Position numbers and translations under genes: made by a program. From Micropterix aruncella (Eukaryota; Arthropoda; Insecta; Lepidoptera; Micropterigidae): 64,000 bases of DNA. The DNA lies in assembly GCA_944548615.1 (NCBI GenBank), contig OX155967.1, positions 4,747,281-4,811,280 on the forward strand, read 5' to 3'. The number at the start of each line of letters is the position of its first letter. Within the stretch, counting starts at the first letter, position 1. Below the pieces are notes generated by a model. It was not told where the DNA came from. It was given only the letters and a program-made list of their open reading frames with translations, and searched no databases. Below are positions 52,251 through 61,612 of the stretch, one piece after another.

Positions 52251-53604
52251 GTAAAGTACTGTGACATACAAGTAGGGTAGATTCGATACTACCGAGTATC
52301 AATACTTATCATTCGATACCAGCGCTTTTAGCATCGATACTTTTGTTTTGATATTAAGTACTAGTATCGAATGGATGGCACAAATAAACGATTTGGGCAG
52401 ATAGAATACAACACACATGTAGCCGTAGCAACATTGCTTGACTCTTGTTTCAAATCCTCATCAATTTCTCATGCTTGAATCAGATTTTTGGGGGTCCTAC
52501 CATTCGTAGAGTCCGTTGTGAATGCATTGGCGTCCATTTAATGAAATCCCACGATTTATTTAAACGAATTACTGTGTCCTTTATTGATTCTTTTTTTATT
52601 ACTATTTACAGCGTGCATGTATGAATGCTTATAAGTTGTTACAAGAAATGAATGATAGTCGAGCTAGATGGCAGTCTCGCTCTGTCCTTTTCGGCGCTCG
52701 CTGCGGTTGCTTGAGTAAAAGAGTATGCTTGCGCCGCTTCCCGTCAGTTTGTCGGCAGTCTCTGTGGTGTGTTCATGACGCTCTTCCCTAGAAATTCCTA
52801 TACTTTTGTGTTTACAAAAGTCCGATATAACCGAGTCGGCGAATGTTTTACCGACATATTTGTTATCCCATTGAATACCGAGGTGCCAAACATATGTCAT
52901 TCTAGACGCCAAGAAATAGCTACTTCCTTCAAGTTTAAACAGAAGTCCTATGCAATATTATGTAATCGGCAACTAAACCATCTGCCAACTATGCTATATT
53001 GCGTAGTTGCATTCAATATATGTATGGCATCAATATTTAGTTTGCTTATTTTATAATCGTATTGCACGGAATCTTTACTTTCAGCCTGCTGTTTTATTTC
53101 AGGTCTATAGCATTTTGTCTCTTTCATTTTGAATAGCATCATCCCGCTCACCTCTCGAGTTCCGCGGCGATGACCTTATGTAGTCTGTTTCATGGTCATA
53201 CTTTCGCAACTCCGTCATCCTTAAAATACCTAAACTGCCTGGTTTCTTGCCTTTGAGGAGGCTTGTAATTCTTGAAGAGGAGAGAGGGATTGTTGTTTTT
53301 AAGGTGGATACACCTATAGCTGTCCGTTTTACTTGGTAATGCGTTTTTGAATGGTGTCTGGGGGTATCTTCCATGTTTATGGAGTGTCGCTATAAGATCA
53401 TATAAACTGTTGAAATAATTTAAAAAATCGGTAAATGAAATACTAAGAAAAAAAATCAACTTATAATATGTCAAAAATGTCAACAAAAGGACAAAAATGT
53501 AAAAAAAATCTAAATAAATTAATATAATCGATAGCTAACTAGACAGATGCTGTTTTTCAATTACTGTTGCATTATGTAATATGAAAAGGATATAGTCAGA
53601 CAGT
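52251..53604. other. Intron between exons F and G, part 1
   Basis: 52,270-52,380 has ATTCGATACTACCGAGTATC and TTAAGTACTAGTATCGAATG, an inverted pair that may be a small MITE. Minus frames at 52,664-52,912 and 53,105-53,374 are open and charged but unrecognised. Confidence 0.35.
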
Positions 53605-53898
53605 GGGCCCGATTGCGTTTCTTTGTGAACTAAAACTAAATTTAGTCCAAGCGAACGAGACAGAGCAATACGTTAGAGCGGAATATGAAACGATCGTCGA
53701 TAAATACTACCTGCTAAACTTAACTTGTGCGAATAAATTCGAGCATATTTCGTGCGGTGTAAGATTTGACCTTGGCGGGCAGTTCTAATGCGAAAAAGTG
53801 ACAACCGGTCATCTCACACTCCGCTCTAGCGTATTGTCCTGTCTCGTTCACACGGACTAATTTCCGATTTTAGTTCACGAAGAAACGCAATCAATCCC
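53605..53898. mobile_element. Foldback MITE family G, copy 4
   Basis: GGGCCCGATTGCGTTTCTTT, GTGAACTAAAACTAAATTTA on the left; GATTTTAGTTCACGAAGAAA, CGCAATCAATCCC on the right; inner GAACGAGACAGAGCAATACG and CGTATTGTCCTGTCTCGTTC. Confidence 0.85.
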
Positions 53899-54499
53899 AG
53901 TGAATCCATGAATTTTTATATAAAATTATCATTTAAATGGGTAAAATGAAAGGCCGTGGCTCGTCCTTGAAAGGTCGTCCTCGAATTCGGTCAGATTATA
54001 CGATTATATTATACGAAGCTCCAGCTGTTTTATAGTAGTAGGGAGTATATTATAGAATTTAATGCTGAGAAATAAGTAGCTTTTCTGTTCTTTTACCAGT
54101 CTTATTCAGGGTACGTATAAAAGGAAGCAACCGCGGGTATAGTGAGAGTAAATGTCAGCATTAGTTGCATTTTGGGTTAGATGCTCTTTGGCATACATTA
54201 GGCACTAGTATCTCTTGTGACTTCGTCATACGTAACCCCTGGGATGTCAAAAAGGCCAGTCGGCCTTTTGCGGTGATGGACAGATCCGTACATAGCCATT
54301 TTGGCCGGCCTCTATATATAATATACATGACAAACAAGAATAATAATTAGGTAACAAGAGAGAATTCATAGAAAAACGATATTGTTAGTATTTATATACA
54401 AAGTTGACCAAAAAGGTGCAGCGCTGTATTTGCGCGTGATGGCTAGCTTCGGAAATGTTAAGCAAGATCGTGACCGTTGCTGAAAAGGAATTTTTCACA
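53899..54499. other. Unassigned intron
   Basis: A 61-codon frame (54,165-54,350) is not recognised. No repeat seen. Confidence 0.35.
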
Positions 54500-54690
54500 A
54501 TTCCAAAGGTAAAAAGCACATTTGCCCGAAGACAATGTTTTTTTATCGCCCCGAAAGTTTACAACTCACTATGGTGAAACCAAGAAAAATGTGAAAAATT
54601 ATGTAACTTTTAAAGGTAAAATAAAAAACTGGCTTCTAGATATTGGGCGTTCAAAAACTAAAGATCTTATTAATATTGTAGGGTGAATAT
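54500..54690 (+). mobile_element. LINE ORF2 C-terminal fragment (Jockey/BS-like)
   Basis: KVKSTFARRQCFFIAPKVYN, SLW-stop, then in the same frame TKKNVKNYVTFKGKIKNWLL, KTKDLINIVG-stop. A pattern xxARxSxFxxAPxxYNxLP..FKxKLKxWLL ends many Jockey/BS ORF2 proteins. One in-frame stop. The following ~290 bp are AT-rich. Confidence 0.65.
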
Positions 54691-54982
54691 TAAAAAAATA
54701 TGTATTTGTAAAATTGTGCAATATTACATATCATTTTCTTATACATATATATTAGAATGTAGTGTTTATTCAAATATTTGTATATATTATTACTTATTTT
54801 TCACTTAAGTTTATAGAATATAATGTAAAGTTTACTTTATTTTAGTCCTTAATTACATACATATTTTTTTCTTCGTTAAATTTTACTTTAATTTGTGTAA
54901 ACAACACATTTGTTAGATTTAGAAATATTTGAAAATTGACCACCTTCAGCGAGTTACAAACATACAGTAGGTATAACACATC

Positions 54983-55180
54983 ACAGCCAGAGACAGACCT
55001 TCTAGGTCTAGTTGGTTGTGCGATTTTGCCTCATTCGGATATGCTAGCATATCTATATGCATAGAGCTATGTTTTTCGCTATAATAATGTTTGTTCTTAA
55101 TTATTCCACATGTATAACTGTATGCATATCCTTGTATTTTTTTTCTTATGCGTTATAAATAAATAAATAAATAATCTCTT
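54983..55180 (+). repeat. LINE 3'-end-like repeat V, copy 2
   Basis: ACAGCCAGAGACAGACCTTC, TAGGTCTAGTTGGTTGTGCG, ATGCATAGAGCTATG, ending in AAATAAATAAATAAATAA. The tail reaches to within 25 bp of the anillin exon G acceptor. Confidence 0.75.
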
Positions 55181-55201
55181 TAATATTTTCTCTCATAATA
55201 G

Positions 55202-55369
55202 GAATTGAAGCCAACTGTGCAGGTACGGACACCCAATCAGCAAATTGTTACATCTCCTGACAAAAGTGGTCCTGAGAAACAAAGCCGACAGCAAATGGAA
55301 GCTCTCATCAAGGAGAAAATCTCAAAGCTATCCGGTGAAGTCAACAAACAACAAACTATAATATCACAA
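55202..55369 (+). CDS. scra (ANLN): Anillin exon G (start of anillin homology domain)
   Basis: Acceptor ATATTTTCTCTCATAATAG; donor TCACAA|GTAAGTTG. 56 codons, phase 0 at both ends. The peptide ELKPTVQVRTPNQQIVTSPD leads into a helical stretch, RQQMEALIKEKISKLSGEVN and KQQTIISQ. In known anillins the helix EVxKQQxxIxQ...A(S/A)QALN opens the AHD RhoA-binding region, and here it continues directly into exon H. The polypyrimidine tract of this exon is squeezed against the tail of repeat V. Confidence 0.94.
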
Positions 55370-55794
55370 GTAAGTTGATGTTTCGCAATTAGGGTACGAG
55401 CTATTGTCGTTATTGAAGCCTGCACCTTTACATACCTCTTTTTTTCTTCGTTTCTGGTGCTATAGCACATCCTGTATACAGGTAAGTCTTTAAAAGGGCC
55501 GTTATGGGGAAATCCTAAACTATAGCAGATAGAAAAATTTGCTGAATGTGTTGTGGCATCGCAAAACTTCATCATTGAATCTCGAAGACCACGGACTTAA
55601 AATTTATTTTTATTTCAGAAAACTTAATACTTTTTATACTTAACTTAGACATTTAAATAAGTTATGCAAAACTCGAATGCTCCATATAAGCTGGACCCAT
55701 AAAGTTAGCAATGAAAAAGTGCTTCAACGACCCAAAAATTGTTGCATACCATCAAAAAGTGCAAGATTGAATATCTGGGGTAATCAGCCTCTAC
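55370..55794. other. Intron after exon G
   Basis: A minus frame of 112 codons (55,237-55,575) overlaps exon G on the opposite strand and is taken as a shadow. No element recognised. Confidence 0.45.
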
Positions 55795-56440
55795 CTGTTG
55801 TATTACAGCAGTAATTCAATACGAATTTATCGCTGACCTGGGCGTCCTTAGCCCGTATTGCCACTCAGGATCAGGTGGCACATGGGTCGTTTTAATAGTG
55901 GCATGACAACAGGTCAACATCCACCCCTGCTGCTTAGGAAAGAGTGTATTTCCATAGTCTCCACACTCTTTCATTAATCCTTCAGGCCTCGGCCCCTCAG
56001 CCGATTGACAAGTTGATTATGACACTGTCTCTCTCACCAAAACATTAATTACTGCCAAACCACTGTACCTATAATTAAAATAAAACATATTAACATAATA
56101 AAACATAATAAAATATAACAAATTAAATGAAAATAAAATTAAAACGGGGCCGTCACGCTGAATCGTGTTGTTGCCGATATCGGCCAATTGTGCTCTAAGG
56201 GTTAATTAGTTAGATTGCACAAACGATTGGCTGTCGCCGCACAGTGTGCAAACCGTACAGTATGAAGGACAATCCCTCAGGGGAAACGGATCCACCAGCC
56301 GTGAGGCCTAAGACTCTAAAGGTCTTCCCGGGGTAGTCCCTCACTTGGGGAGGCTACTGAATAGGAGCTGAATCGAGAATTAGGCCGACCCGAGAACACA
56401 TTAGATCTTATGGCCCAAGCTGCACGGAACTATTCGCTAC
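55795..56440 (-). mobile_element. Repeat X copy 6, variant subfamily, split by a TTAA MITE
   Basis: CTCTACCTGTTGTATTACAG, ACAGGTCAACATCCACCCCT, GCTTAGGAAAGAGTGTATTT to the TTAA MITE, then TTAGTTAGATTGCACAAACG, GGCTACTGAATAGGAGCTGA, GGCCCAAGCTGCACGGAACT. Closest to copy 2 at 13.7-14.35 kb. The 3' part of X is missing on the left. The full-length X copy 7 is inserted at its right edge. Confidence 0.8.
55978..56201 (+). mobile_element. piggyBac-type TTAA MITE (family T), copy 3
   Basis: TTAA at 55,974-55,977 and 56,202-56,205. CCTTCAGGCCTCGGCCCCTC, AGCCGATTGACAAGTTGATT on the left, GCCGATATCGGCCAATTGTG on the right. X copy 2 shows the uninterrupted target (CAGCAATTAGTCAGAG). Confidence 0.88.
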
Positions 56441-56457
56441 CCACAAGAAGGATACAA

Positions 56458-57126
56458 CTAGAGTTGTCGACTACAGCGGGCGAGCCCGTCACCTCAGGAA
56501 GTTTTAACGATTAGTCGTTCTATCTCCCTGAAGTGAGCGCAGAAGACTTGGACAAAGCATTTCACCGTCAAGCTCCGCCACAAACCCGTAAGAGGCCAAT
56601 GCCTCAACCGCACAAGATAGCCAGGAGTGTTACCCAGCGGGCTTACACTCACACCCTTACTTCCAATTGCGACCAGATTACTCCAGTCTCTTGATTGGTT
56701 ACGAGTTCGAGGTCGCTTGCGCGGTCCTCTCCCTTTTGAAGCGGTGAAACGGTGTATACCGAATCTATCGCGGACCACGGCATCCTTTGCCCGTCTGTTC
56801 ACCCAGGATCGGGTAGCCAATGGTCGTTTCAAGAGCAGTCGCCGTAAGGTCCGCAACCACCCCCGCTCTATAGGAAACAGTACTGCTTCCAGACTCCCCC
56901 GACTGTTAGTCAGAATGCGCAATCGATTGGTTTATGCCGCACGGAGCGCAGACCGTCCAGGAGCGCCAGAAGTTTGATTCCTAGGGGAAACCAACCCTAA
57001 GGCCAGAGTCCTACCCAGGCTCGCATTTTATGCGTGGAGGCCGTTGGATGGGTGTTGACCCATGAGTATGACCAACCCTGAACAGAATGGGTCTTCGTGG
57101 CCAACTCAGCAAAGGCCCCTTAGCCT
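56458..57126 (-). mobile_element. Repeat X copy 7, full length, 17-bp target duplication
   Basis: Flanked on both sides by CCACAAGAAGGATACAA (56,441-56,457 and 57,127-57,143). 669 bp, read on the minus strand from GGAGGCTAAGGGGCCTTTGC to the hairpin block GACGGGCTCGCCCG and CGACAACTCTAG. A frame of 116 codons is open on the plus strand (56,627-56,977), opposite to the element's orientation: LRVRGRLRGPLPFEAVKRCI, FTQDRVANGRFKSSRRK, PRLPRLLVRMRNR. Confidence 0.92.
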
Positions 57127-57143
57127 CCACAAGAAGGATACAA

Positions 57144-57439
57144 TATCCAATTCTCCGCTTAGGCCAGTATTATGGCGGTAGCGGAAGGCAGTGAATCAAG
57201 GCAATAAAAACCAAAAAATCCATATTTGCCGCTGACTTCACCCCAAGTTGAAGAAATTTGTCTGTAGCCAATTTTGACAATTATATCATATTTTTAAATC
57301 ATATTTTTGACAATCATATATCATCCCAACATAAAAAATCCATATTTTTTACCCGCATCTCTCAAATGGCCAGTGGCATATGATTGTCCCAAAAATCAAA
57401 CACTCAATGAGTTGATAAATAATTTGAAATTAATTTCAG
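57144..57439. other. Intron before anillin exon H
   Basis: No element recognised. Ends in acceptor GAAATTAATTTCAG. Confidence 0.5.
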
Positions 57440-57530
57440 GCCAGCCAAGCTTTAAACCTTTGTGCCGCTACTGTGGAGTTCAACCAGTCAACTGAGCAAG
57501 CAGAGGGAGAGCGGTTATTACTATTAGCAA
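57440..57530 (+). CDS. scra (ANLN): Anillin exon H (AHD)
   Basis: Acceptor TTAATTTCAG, donor TAGCAA|GTAAGTCT. 30 codons plus 1 nt. The peptide ASQALNLCAATVEFNQSTEQ, AEGERLLLLA is among the best conserved parts of anillin (ASQALN.C......GS.E..E.ERLLL.A). It forms the helical hairpin of the AHD that contacts RhoA. The leftover A joins CT of exon I to give Thr (ACT), continuing THRRHALL. The exon lies between two inverted full-length copies of repeat X (56.46-57.13 and 58.90-59.56 kb). Confidence 0.95.
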
Positions 57531-57897
57531 GTAAGTCTCTTTCTATCTTTCCTTTGCTATGGTTTAAAGGATTTTTCATCTGCTTATTTAGTCTAAGGTA
57601 TTTGCATTTGATCAGTGAAAACTTTGTTTGCGTATGTGGAAATTTTGTTCACTATTCTATAGATCTTAAAATAATCTATATTATGAAAAAATTGTAGTCG
57701 ATTTCTTAATACCTTAATTAGGTATTTTTAAATGCAAATTTGAGTATATTGAGACCAAGAGGATCGAAAAATATTGGAAAAAAATTGAGATGACTGACTT
57801 TTCTCTAATGAGAAAATTTTTGCTATGTATTATGTTTATGATTAATATGATTATTATGTAATAGATTTATCTTCGTATTATTTTTTAAGGGTAGATA
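57531..57897. other. Intron after exon H
   Basis: No repeat recognised apart from AT-rich sequence. Confidence 0.45.
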
Positions 57898-58830
57898 AAT
57901 TATTATTATTATTATTTATTCTGGACAGGCAGCTTTGCTGATACCTCCAGATCAGATCTTGTAATGCTAAACAATATTAACAATATTATATAAACAATAT
58001 TAACAAGTTTTAAGGTACAAATCGAGTCTGTTTTTAAATTGATTAACAGAGCTTGCACTACTCACTTCAAATGGTAGTTTATTCCACATGTCCACCACTC
58101 TATTTGGCAGAACGTTCTTAAGAGGATTAGATTTAAATTTTGTACGGTTGAGTTTTTGGTTGTGACCTCGAAGATTTGTGTTGACGTTGAATTTGTAAAT
58201 ATTCTTCAGTGCAGGAACATCGTAATAGTGTGTTAGAATTTTATATGTCTCAATCAGGTCCCCTCTTTGTCTTCTTTGTTGAGTGTAGTAATTCCAAGTA
58301 ATTTCAAGCGATCTTCGTAATTCCTATTCTTCAGGCCCACTGGCATTTTGGTTGCCCTTCGCTGAACCTTTTCCAGAATATCTACATCTTTGCAAAAGTA
58401 AGGGTTCCAGATCTGATAGCCATACTCAAGAATAGGTCTCACATATGCCTTGTAGGTCTTGATAAAAACCTCTATTGACAGATGTTGGAAAGCCTTCCTT
58501 ATTAGATAGAGAGTAGAGTTGGCTCTTTTAGCAATTGCAATTATGTGTTTCTCCCATTTGAGATCATCAGTAATTGTTATTCCAACATCTTTTTGTTGCT
58601 TGACTGCTTCTAGTTGGGCGTTTGCCAGAAAATATTGTTTGTTGGGGTTGCTTTTCCCGATATGAAGCACTAAACATTTCTTAACGTTTAAGGTAAGCAA
58701 CCAATCTTTCGTCCACGTCAAGTCTTGCTGTGTCCACACGTCCACACGATCTTGTCAAGATCTTGCTGAAGCTGTCCACTGCATAGAATAGGATTGGCGA
58801 AGAATTTTGTGTCATCCGAGGCTAATCAAT
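57898..58830 (-). mobile_element. CR1-type LINE, 5'-truncated RT C-terminus
   Basis: On the minus strand from 58,825: SDDTKFFANPILCSGQLQQD (decayed ADDTK motif of the RT palm), then an open frame (58,254-58,745) with MDVWTQQDLTWTKDWLLTLN, VKKCLVLHIGKSNPNKQYFL, KQQKDVGITITDDLKWEKHI, YKAYVRPILEYGYQIWNPYF and GLKNRNYEDRLKLLGITTLN. After a one-base shift, RRQRGDLIETYKILTHYYDV and NVLPNRVVDMWNKLPFEVSS. These are conserved blocks of CR1/Rex/Daphne-group ORF2. The tail is (AAT)n at 57,898-57,917. One frameshift plus 5' truncation: inactive. Confidence 0.9.
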
Positions 58831-58897
58831 CCGAGACTAATATGTGAAATATTGGTTTAAAGTATGCGCAGTTGATGTTTTACTGCCCCTTAAGCCG

Positions 58898-59564
58898 GGA
58901 GCTAATGGGCCCTTGCTGAGTTGGCCACGAAGACCCATTCTGTTTCAGGGTCGGTCACACTCACGGGTCAACACCCATCCGATGGCCTCCACGCATGGGG
59001 TGCGAGCCTGGGTAGGACACTGGGTCAACCAGTCTCCCCTGGGAATCAATCCTCTGGCGCTCCTGGACGGTCTGCGCACCGAGCGGCGCAAGCCAATCGA
59101 TTGTGCTCTCCGACTAACAATCGGGGGAGTCTGGGAACTGTATTGTTTCCTATAGAGCGGGGGTAGTTGTCTACTTTACGGCGACTGCTCTTGAAATGAC
59201 CATTGGCCATCCGATCCCGGTTCAGAGTCGGGCAAAGGACGCCTTGGTCCGCGACAGATTCGGTGCACTCCGTTTCACCGCTTCGTAAGGGAGAGGACCG
59301 CGCAAGCGACCTCGAACTCGGAACCAATCGAGAGACCGGAGAAATCTGGTCACAATTGGAAGTGAGGGCGCGAGTATCTCGAGCCCGCCGGGTTTATTCC
59401 TGGCTCACTCGCGGTAAGGCGTTGGACTCTCACGGGTTGTGACGTAGCTGGACGTAGAATTGTACTGTCCAAAGTCTTCTACGTTCACTGCAGGGCGACA
59501 GAACGACTAATCGTTAAAACGTCCTGTGGTGACGGGCTCGCCCGTTGTAGTCGACAGCGCAAGA
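58898..59564 (+). mobile_element. Repeat X copy 8, full length, 14-bp target duplication
   Basis: Flanked by TGCCCCTTAAGCCG (58,884-58,897 and 59,565-59,578). 667 bp from GGAGCTAATGGGCCCTTGCT to GACGGGCTCGCCCGTTGTAG, TCGACAGCGCAAGA. The minus frame homologous to the one in copy 7 is open at 59,046-59,327 (PRLPRLLVGEHNRLACAARC). Used here as the reference copy. Confidence 0.92.
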
Positions 59565-59589
59565 TGCCCCTTAAGCCGCAATTATATTA

Positions 59590-60220
59590 GGGCCACGCCG
59601 CGTATTGCAACGCCGTCCCAAGCAACGGGCAGGTGATTATACTACAGTGTCGTGTCGCCGCGCGGGCTGACTAATTTTTGTGTCTGTTCAGTGGTGGCCG
59701 TAATCATCCGCACTTATCTACAATAGATACGGAGGCTAAGGAAAATATTGCCTAGTTACCTACTTATGTTAAGCCTACTCAAGAAGAAAAGAAAGAAGTG
59801 GAAATATTGGATGCATCCAATAAAACAGTAAGAGGCACTCGAAGTCAATAGCATTTATTGTTAAATAAACTACTAGAAAACGACAAAACTAGATTTCACC
59901 AATATTTCAGATTGACAAAAACACAACTCGACTACATACATCCTTTTATTGAAAATGATATTAAAAAAATACGTAGGTATGCACACTGAAATACATATTA
60001 CGTAGGTATGCGTCTGCTCACTTGCTCGGCCCTTGCGCGCAAATGCCAGTGCCCACGGCTGATTATACTAGCGAGAAGCGAGCCAACGCGTGGCTTCCCC
60101 CACCACCGATCTCACGCCGATCGAAATCGAGTGATCTGAATCGATGAGAATCGAGTGATCGAAATCACTTTTATACGAAACCGAATTCAATCCCACGCGT
60201 TGCAACACGCGGCGTGGCCC
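59590..60220 (+). mobile_element. PIF/Harbinger-derived element, internally deleted
   Basis: Inverted ends GGGCCACGCCGCGTATTGCA and, from the right, GGGCCACGCCGCGTGTTGCA, next to TTA/TAA. Inside, a plus-strand remnant reads KKWKYWMHPINKTVRGTRSQ, stop, HLLLNKLLENDKTRFHQYFR and LTKTQLDYIHPFI. WVHPxNxxR...F..L...LR.D..KFFxYFRMS...F..LL is the N-terminal region of PIF/Harbinger transposases. The DDE core is deleted. Confidence 0.8.
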
Positions 60221-60223
60221 TAA

Positions 60224-60539
60224 GGGGCTCTCTAGACGATCAAGCATGCTTGTCAAGCATCGCTTCGCGGGCCGGAAGGGATCGTAAACCGCAGGAAATA
60301 TGCAAATATATTTTTGTAATATTTACCAAAAATGCCTAATTTTGAAGTTTATACCAGGGAGTCGCGTTAATTAGACGTAATTGATTGATGAATGACGTGA
60401 CTCCCTGGTATAAAACTACAAAATTAGGCATTATTGGTAAATATTTTTAAAAATATTTGCATATTTTCTGCGGTTTACGATCCCCTCCCAGTCCACGACG
60501 CGATGCTTGACAAGCATGCTCGATCGTCTAGAGATCCCC
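60224..60539. mobile_element. Foldback MITE with TAA target duplication
   Basis: TAA at 60,221-60,223 and 60,540-60,542. Ends GGGGCTCTCTAGACGATCAA and, from the right, GGGGATCTCTAGACGATCGA. The whole 316 bp folds back: GATCGTAAACCGCAGGAAAT, AATGCCTAATTTTGAAGTTT and TATACCAGGGAGTC each have an inverted partner. A 3-bp TAA duplication fits Harbinger-type transposition. Confidence 0.85.
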
Positions 60540-60542
60540 TAA

Positions 60543-60632
60543 TATATTTGCTGCTTTAATGTCAAGAATCTTCCACCAACATTTCCAACGTTACTGGAAA
60601 GCACCCTGTATTTGATAATTTTCTTCAAACAG
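60543..60632. other. Intron end before anillin exon I
   Basis: Short unique stretch ending with acceptor ATTTTCTTCAAACAG. Confidence 0.6.
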
Positions 60633-60776
60633 CTCATCGGCGGCATGCTCTACTAAACGAGATCCAACGCCTGAAAGTGGAAGGCGATCCGCACCATGAT
60701 GAATCCACAGTAACCGTTACAATCAGCAATATCACCGTACCACTCCGGAGAGATTATATCCGGAAACTTAACGCAG
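60633..60776 (+). CDS. scra (ANLN): Anillin exon I (AHD, C2-like part)
   Basis: Acceptor TTTTCTTCAAACAG and donor AACGCAG|GTAATC. Two bases complete Thr from exon H, then 47 codons and 1 nt over. The peptide THRRHALLNEIQRLKVEGDP, then STVTVTISNITVPLRRDYIR and KLNA. In known anillins ATHRRQA.L.EIQRLK.EG is followed by GTLTIS.I..PL+.DYV, the first strands of the C2-like fold of the AHD that binds phosphoinositides. This is the last exon in the window; the rest of the C2 and the PH domain lie beyond 64 kb. Confidence 0.95.
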
Positions 60777-61224
60777 GTAATCATCCATTTGCAATCTCTT
60801 GTCTGGGTTTTAGCGCCGCACATACAAAAATAGTATTTTTTTACAACATGTAAATCTCATTTGTCTGCAATTTTACAAACGTCAATTGCTCGACGGATCA
60901 CTCTTCCGTTTAAGCATATGTTATATATAGTATTAGATTGCTCAATGCCGTATTTCGTTTTGGCAGCTAGGATTTTACTATGAAATGCAACTTGTAGATG
61001 GCACTAATAGTTCCAAACGTCGATTAATCTCTTATGTTCAGTAGCCTAATGATGCAGTTATAAACACGCCTGTACGGTTTGTTTGTTTGTTTGTTTATAC
61101 TCTTTATTGTGAAAATGTCACAATGGGCGGGTTTATTGTCATATGACAATCTCTTACAACCAACCCTACTATGACGTGTTATATATATGTGCTTCGTTTC
61201 TCAACAACAAATATTAGTTTTTTA
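60777..61224. other. Intron with repeat Z copy 4
   Basis: 60,930-61,040 carries TATTAGATTGCTCAATGCCG, TATTTCGTTTTGGCAGC and AAATGCAACTTGTAGATGGC, one arm of repeat Z. The rest is unassigned; (TTTG)n at 61,078-61,095. Confidence 0.45.
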
Positions 61225-61612
61225 TTATTATTTTTATTTGTCAAGTGGGGCTTTTCTAATGTCTTTATGAGCCTTGTAACACTGCGACCATTGCTGATCT
61301 AATGTGTTCGCCACCTACTATAGTTCTGCGCTAAGCCTCATGTCATTTAAGAACTGCAGCAGGCTTTTGGCGCCAGATTGTTTTACCTCCTCAGGTTGGA
61401 GGTAATGACCACCCAAGTGGATGTATCTTTTACGCATCAGCGGGCCACACTCGCACATGAGGTGGTGGGGAGTTTCCTCTGCCCCTTGGCATAACCTGCA
61501 CATTTTTGTGTCTCGGAGCTTGAGGTTGAACATGTATTTGTTCAGGCCACAATGCCCCGTGAGCGCCCTCACGAGTATGCGTAGATTGTTCCTATTTAGC
61601 GAAAAAAAATAT
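61225..61612 (-). mobile_element. LINE 3' end with zinc-knuckle tail, copy 2
   Basis: Minus frame 61,318-61,572: MRALTGHCGLNKYMFNLKLR, MCRLCQGAEETPHHLMCECG, HYLQPEEVKQSGAKSLLQFL, ending RLSAEL-stop. Same family as 6.35-6.77 kb but with the knuckle intact (C..C....H....C). 5'-truncated just before the knuckle. Confidence 0.85.

Larger units (their letters stand above)
4973..60776 (+). other. scra (ANLN): Anillin gene, internal part (nine exons, A to I)
   Basis: Anillin crosslinks F-actin, myosin II, septins and RhoA at the cleavage furrow. In this window nine exons have AG acceptors and GT donors, and their phases match along the whole chain (2 | 0 | 1 | 2 | 0 | 0 | 0 | 0 | 1, then 1 at the end). 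They total 1,539 nt or 512 complete codons. Identification rests on the C-terminal exons. SLYHSVSVYRKKQ, EVNKQQTIISQ/ASQALNLCAATVEF and GERLLLLA/THRRHALLNEIQRLKVEG correspond to the conserved start of the anillin homology domain, and TVTISNITVPLRRDYIRKL is its next conserved strand. Both ends are missing: no initiator exon and no PH domain. Unrecognised exons within the long introns cannot be excluded. Confidence 0.92.

Noticed and set aside
55237..55575. 112-codon minus frame overlapping exon G
   Set aside because: Antisense shadow of a conserved anillin exon.
58898..59564. Repeat X as a Helitron
   Set aside because: It has a 3' hairpin followed by CTAG in some copies, but 13-17-bp target duplications flank the full-length copies and there is no 5' TC start. 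Helitrons make no target duplication.
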